Source: CAZODA01 sp964578485 (GTDB taxonomy: Bacteria; Bacteroidota; Bacteroidia; Bacteroidales; Marinilabiliaceae). From it: a DNA stretch of 6,093 nt. The notes beneath the pieces were generated by a model. The model was not told where the DNA came from. It worked only from the letters and a program-made list of their open reading frames with translations, and searched no databases. The translations under genes were made by a program, and so were the position numbers. The stretch covers positions 1 to 6,093 of the forward strand of contig CAZODA010000093.1 of the NCBI GenBank assembly GCA_964578485.1. Reading direction: 5' to 3'. The number at the start of each line of letters is the position of its first letter. The first letter of the stretch is position 1. This document shows positions 5,650 through 6,093 of the stretch, one piece after another.

Positions 5650-5811
5650 TGTTACGGGGTCTCTTCTCTCCAAGCGCCTTGAAGAGGCAACATAAGAATT
5701 TAAAGTTGAGGACTACGTCGTTGAGAGAGGTTTAGAAGTTAATTTTAATTTTTAGGATGCAACCCTAGCGGAATGCAAGACGAAACACTCTTATTGGTTT
5801 TACCGAGCGAT

Positions 5812-5828
5812 TCATTCCTACGGAATGA
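5812..5828. repeat. Hairpin TCATTCC-TAC-GGAATGA
   Basis: Seven perfect base pairs with a 3-base loop. The surrounding sequence (TTCATTC before, a T-run after) is repeated about 50 bases downstream at the 5862-5876 hairpin, so the two look like copies of one unit. Confidence 0.6.
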
Positions 5829-5861
5829 TTTTTACGTATCGCATCTTTTCTATCAATGTTT

Positions 5862-5876
5862 CATTCTTACCGGATG
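5862..5876. repeat. Hairpin CATTC-TTACC-GGATG
   Basis: Five pairs including one T/G wobble, with a 5-base loop, followed by GTTTTTTATT. It is a diverged copy of the 5812-5828 hairpin. The trailing T-run could give weak termination, but the stem is short. Confidence 0.45.
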
Positions 5877-5941
5877 GTTTTTTATTCACGCAACAGCACG
5901 GTTTATCGCAATCCATAAGATTGAACAGGAATTTGGCTATT

Positions 5942-5961
5942 CGCATTCCGTTAGGAATGTG
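5942..5961. repeat. Hairpin CGCATTCC-GTTA-GGAATGTG
   Basis: Eight pairs with one G/T wobble and a 4-base loop. The CATTCC and GGAATG arms equal those of the 5812-5828 hairpin, while the loop differs in sequence and length. Confidence 0.55.
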
Positions 5962-5994
5962 ACCTTCTTCTATTCCCTTAAAAATTACGAATTA

Positions 5995-6015
5995 ATAGGC
6001 TGAAAGCCTTATATA
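5995..6015 (+). repeat. Right 21-base direct repeat of the multi-hairpin element
   Basis: Same as the left copy except G6006. It forms a perfect AGGCT-GAA-AGCCT hairpin (5997-6009). The 21-base identity ends here; the next base differs between the two copies, which supports a unit boundary near 6015. Confidence 0.75.
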
Positions 6016-6027
6016 TAAGACAATAGG

Positions 6028-6062
6028 AAAGACATATGGTTATTTATTACCAAAGTCTTTTT
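6028..6062 (+). terminator. Weak terminator-like hairpin
   Basis: AAAGAC (6028-6033) pairs with GTCTTT (6055-6060), and inside it TGGT (6037-6040) pairs with ACCA (6049-6052), with a small internal loop. T6058-6062 gives a short tail. The stem is AT-rich and interrupted, so efficiency is doubtful. It could act for transcripts from either side. Confidence 0.3.
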
Positions 6063-6093
6063 ATCATTTGCAACAAATTTTAAATCCTCTGTC

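Larger units (their letters stand above)
5575..6015. repeat. Multi-hairpin intergenic element bounded by direct repeats
   Basis: About 440 bases without a believable gene, bounded by 21-base direct repeats (5575-5595 and 5995-6015). A chain of small hairpins lies inside: 5603-5629, 5635-5649, 5676-5688, an imperfect one at 5758-5777, then 5812-5828, 5862-5876 and 5942-5961. The left third is notably GC-rich in an AT-rich window. The layout recalls chained-hairpin repeats that I associate with intergenic DNA of Bacteroidota, possibly spread by a transposase acting elsewhere; that is recall, not a search result. An open frame at 5773-6003 lies across the hairpins and I do not regard it as a gene. 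A structured RNA is the main alternative. Confidence 0.6.

Noticed and set aside
5698..5730. Resemblance of GTTGAGGACTACGTCGTTGA to a stretch near the 3' end of 23S rRNA
   Set aside because: Only about 20 bases are similar, with mismatches, and nothing before or after it reads as rRNA. I treat it as chance or as part of the intergenic repeat.
5773..6003. Open frame of 76 codons starting MQDETLLLVL
   Set aside because: It runs through three hairpins of the multi-hairpin element and ends inside the right direct repeat. Its product is Phe/Tyr-rich with no domain I recognise, and no promoter or ribosome site precedes it. Its hydrophobic words come from the repeated hairpin units.
6064..6093. Hairpin ATTTG-CAA-CAAAT and possible promoter at the right edge
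   Set aside because: The stem is five AT-rich pairs, and any downstream -7 box or gene would lie outside the window, so nothing can be claimed.

Overview
The window looks like chromosomal DNA from a member of the Bacteroidota. It is AT-rich, and its genes lack clear Shine-Dalgarno sequences. The gaps carry the TAnnTTTG type of -7 box used by the Bacteroidota housekeeping sigma factor. The genes encode cell-envelope families typical of the phylum: OmpA-tailed outer-membrane barrels, a DUF1573 protein and a DsbD-like thiol reductase. The assignment rests on reading the sequence alone; no search was run.

Layout: (1) Positions 1-1727 hold a 5'-truncated DsbD-type thiol:disulfide interchange protein with all three redox cysteine pairs visible. 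(2) Positions 1728-2057 are a 330-base AT-rich gap with a good promoter just before the next gene, two further -7-like boxes, an inverted repeat and a spaced direct repeat. (3) Positions 2058-3374 and 3387-4628 are two paralogous outer-membrane proteins separated by 12 bases, almost certainly one transcription unit. Each has a signal peptide, a beta-barrel and a C-terminal OmpA-like domain. The second copy has lost the two residues that normally bind peptidoglycan. (4) Positions 4629-4853 are a gap with a weaker promoter candidate. (5) Positions 4854-5255 hold a small secreted DUF1573 protein with an altered cysteine motif. (6) Positions 5256-6093 hold no gene I can support but are dense in repeats: a near-perfect 20-base palindrome, ten in-phase 7-base repeats, a strong intrinsic terminator, a degenerate 8-base repeat, and a roughly 440-base multi-hairpin element bounded by two near-identical 21-base direct repeats.

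How the genes fit together: all four products act at or beyond the inner membrane. DsbD passes reducing power to the periplasm. The OmpA-like pair probably forms an outer-membrane complex that one subunit can tie to the cell wall. Each member of the pair has a single cysteine, at the same alignment position, so an inter-subunit disulfide is possible. All three complete secreted proteins have a predicted mature N-terminus starting with Gln.

I found no convincing new defence or mobile system. The most interesting items are the asymmetric OmpA pair and the multi-hairpin intergenic element.
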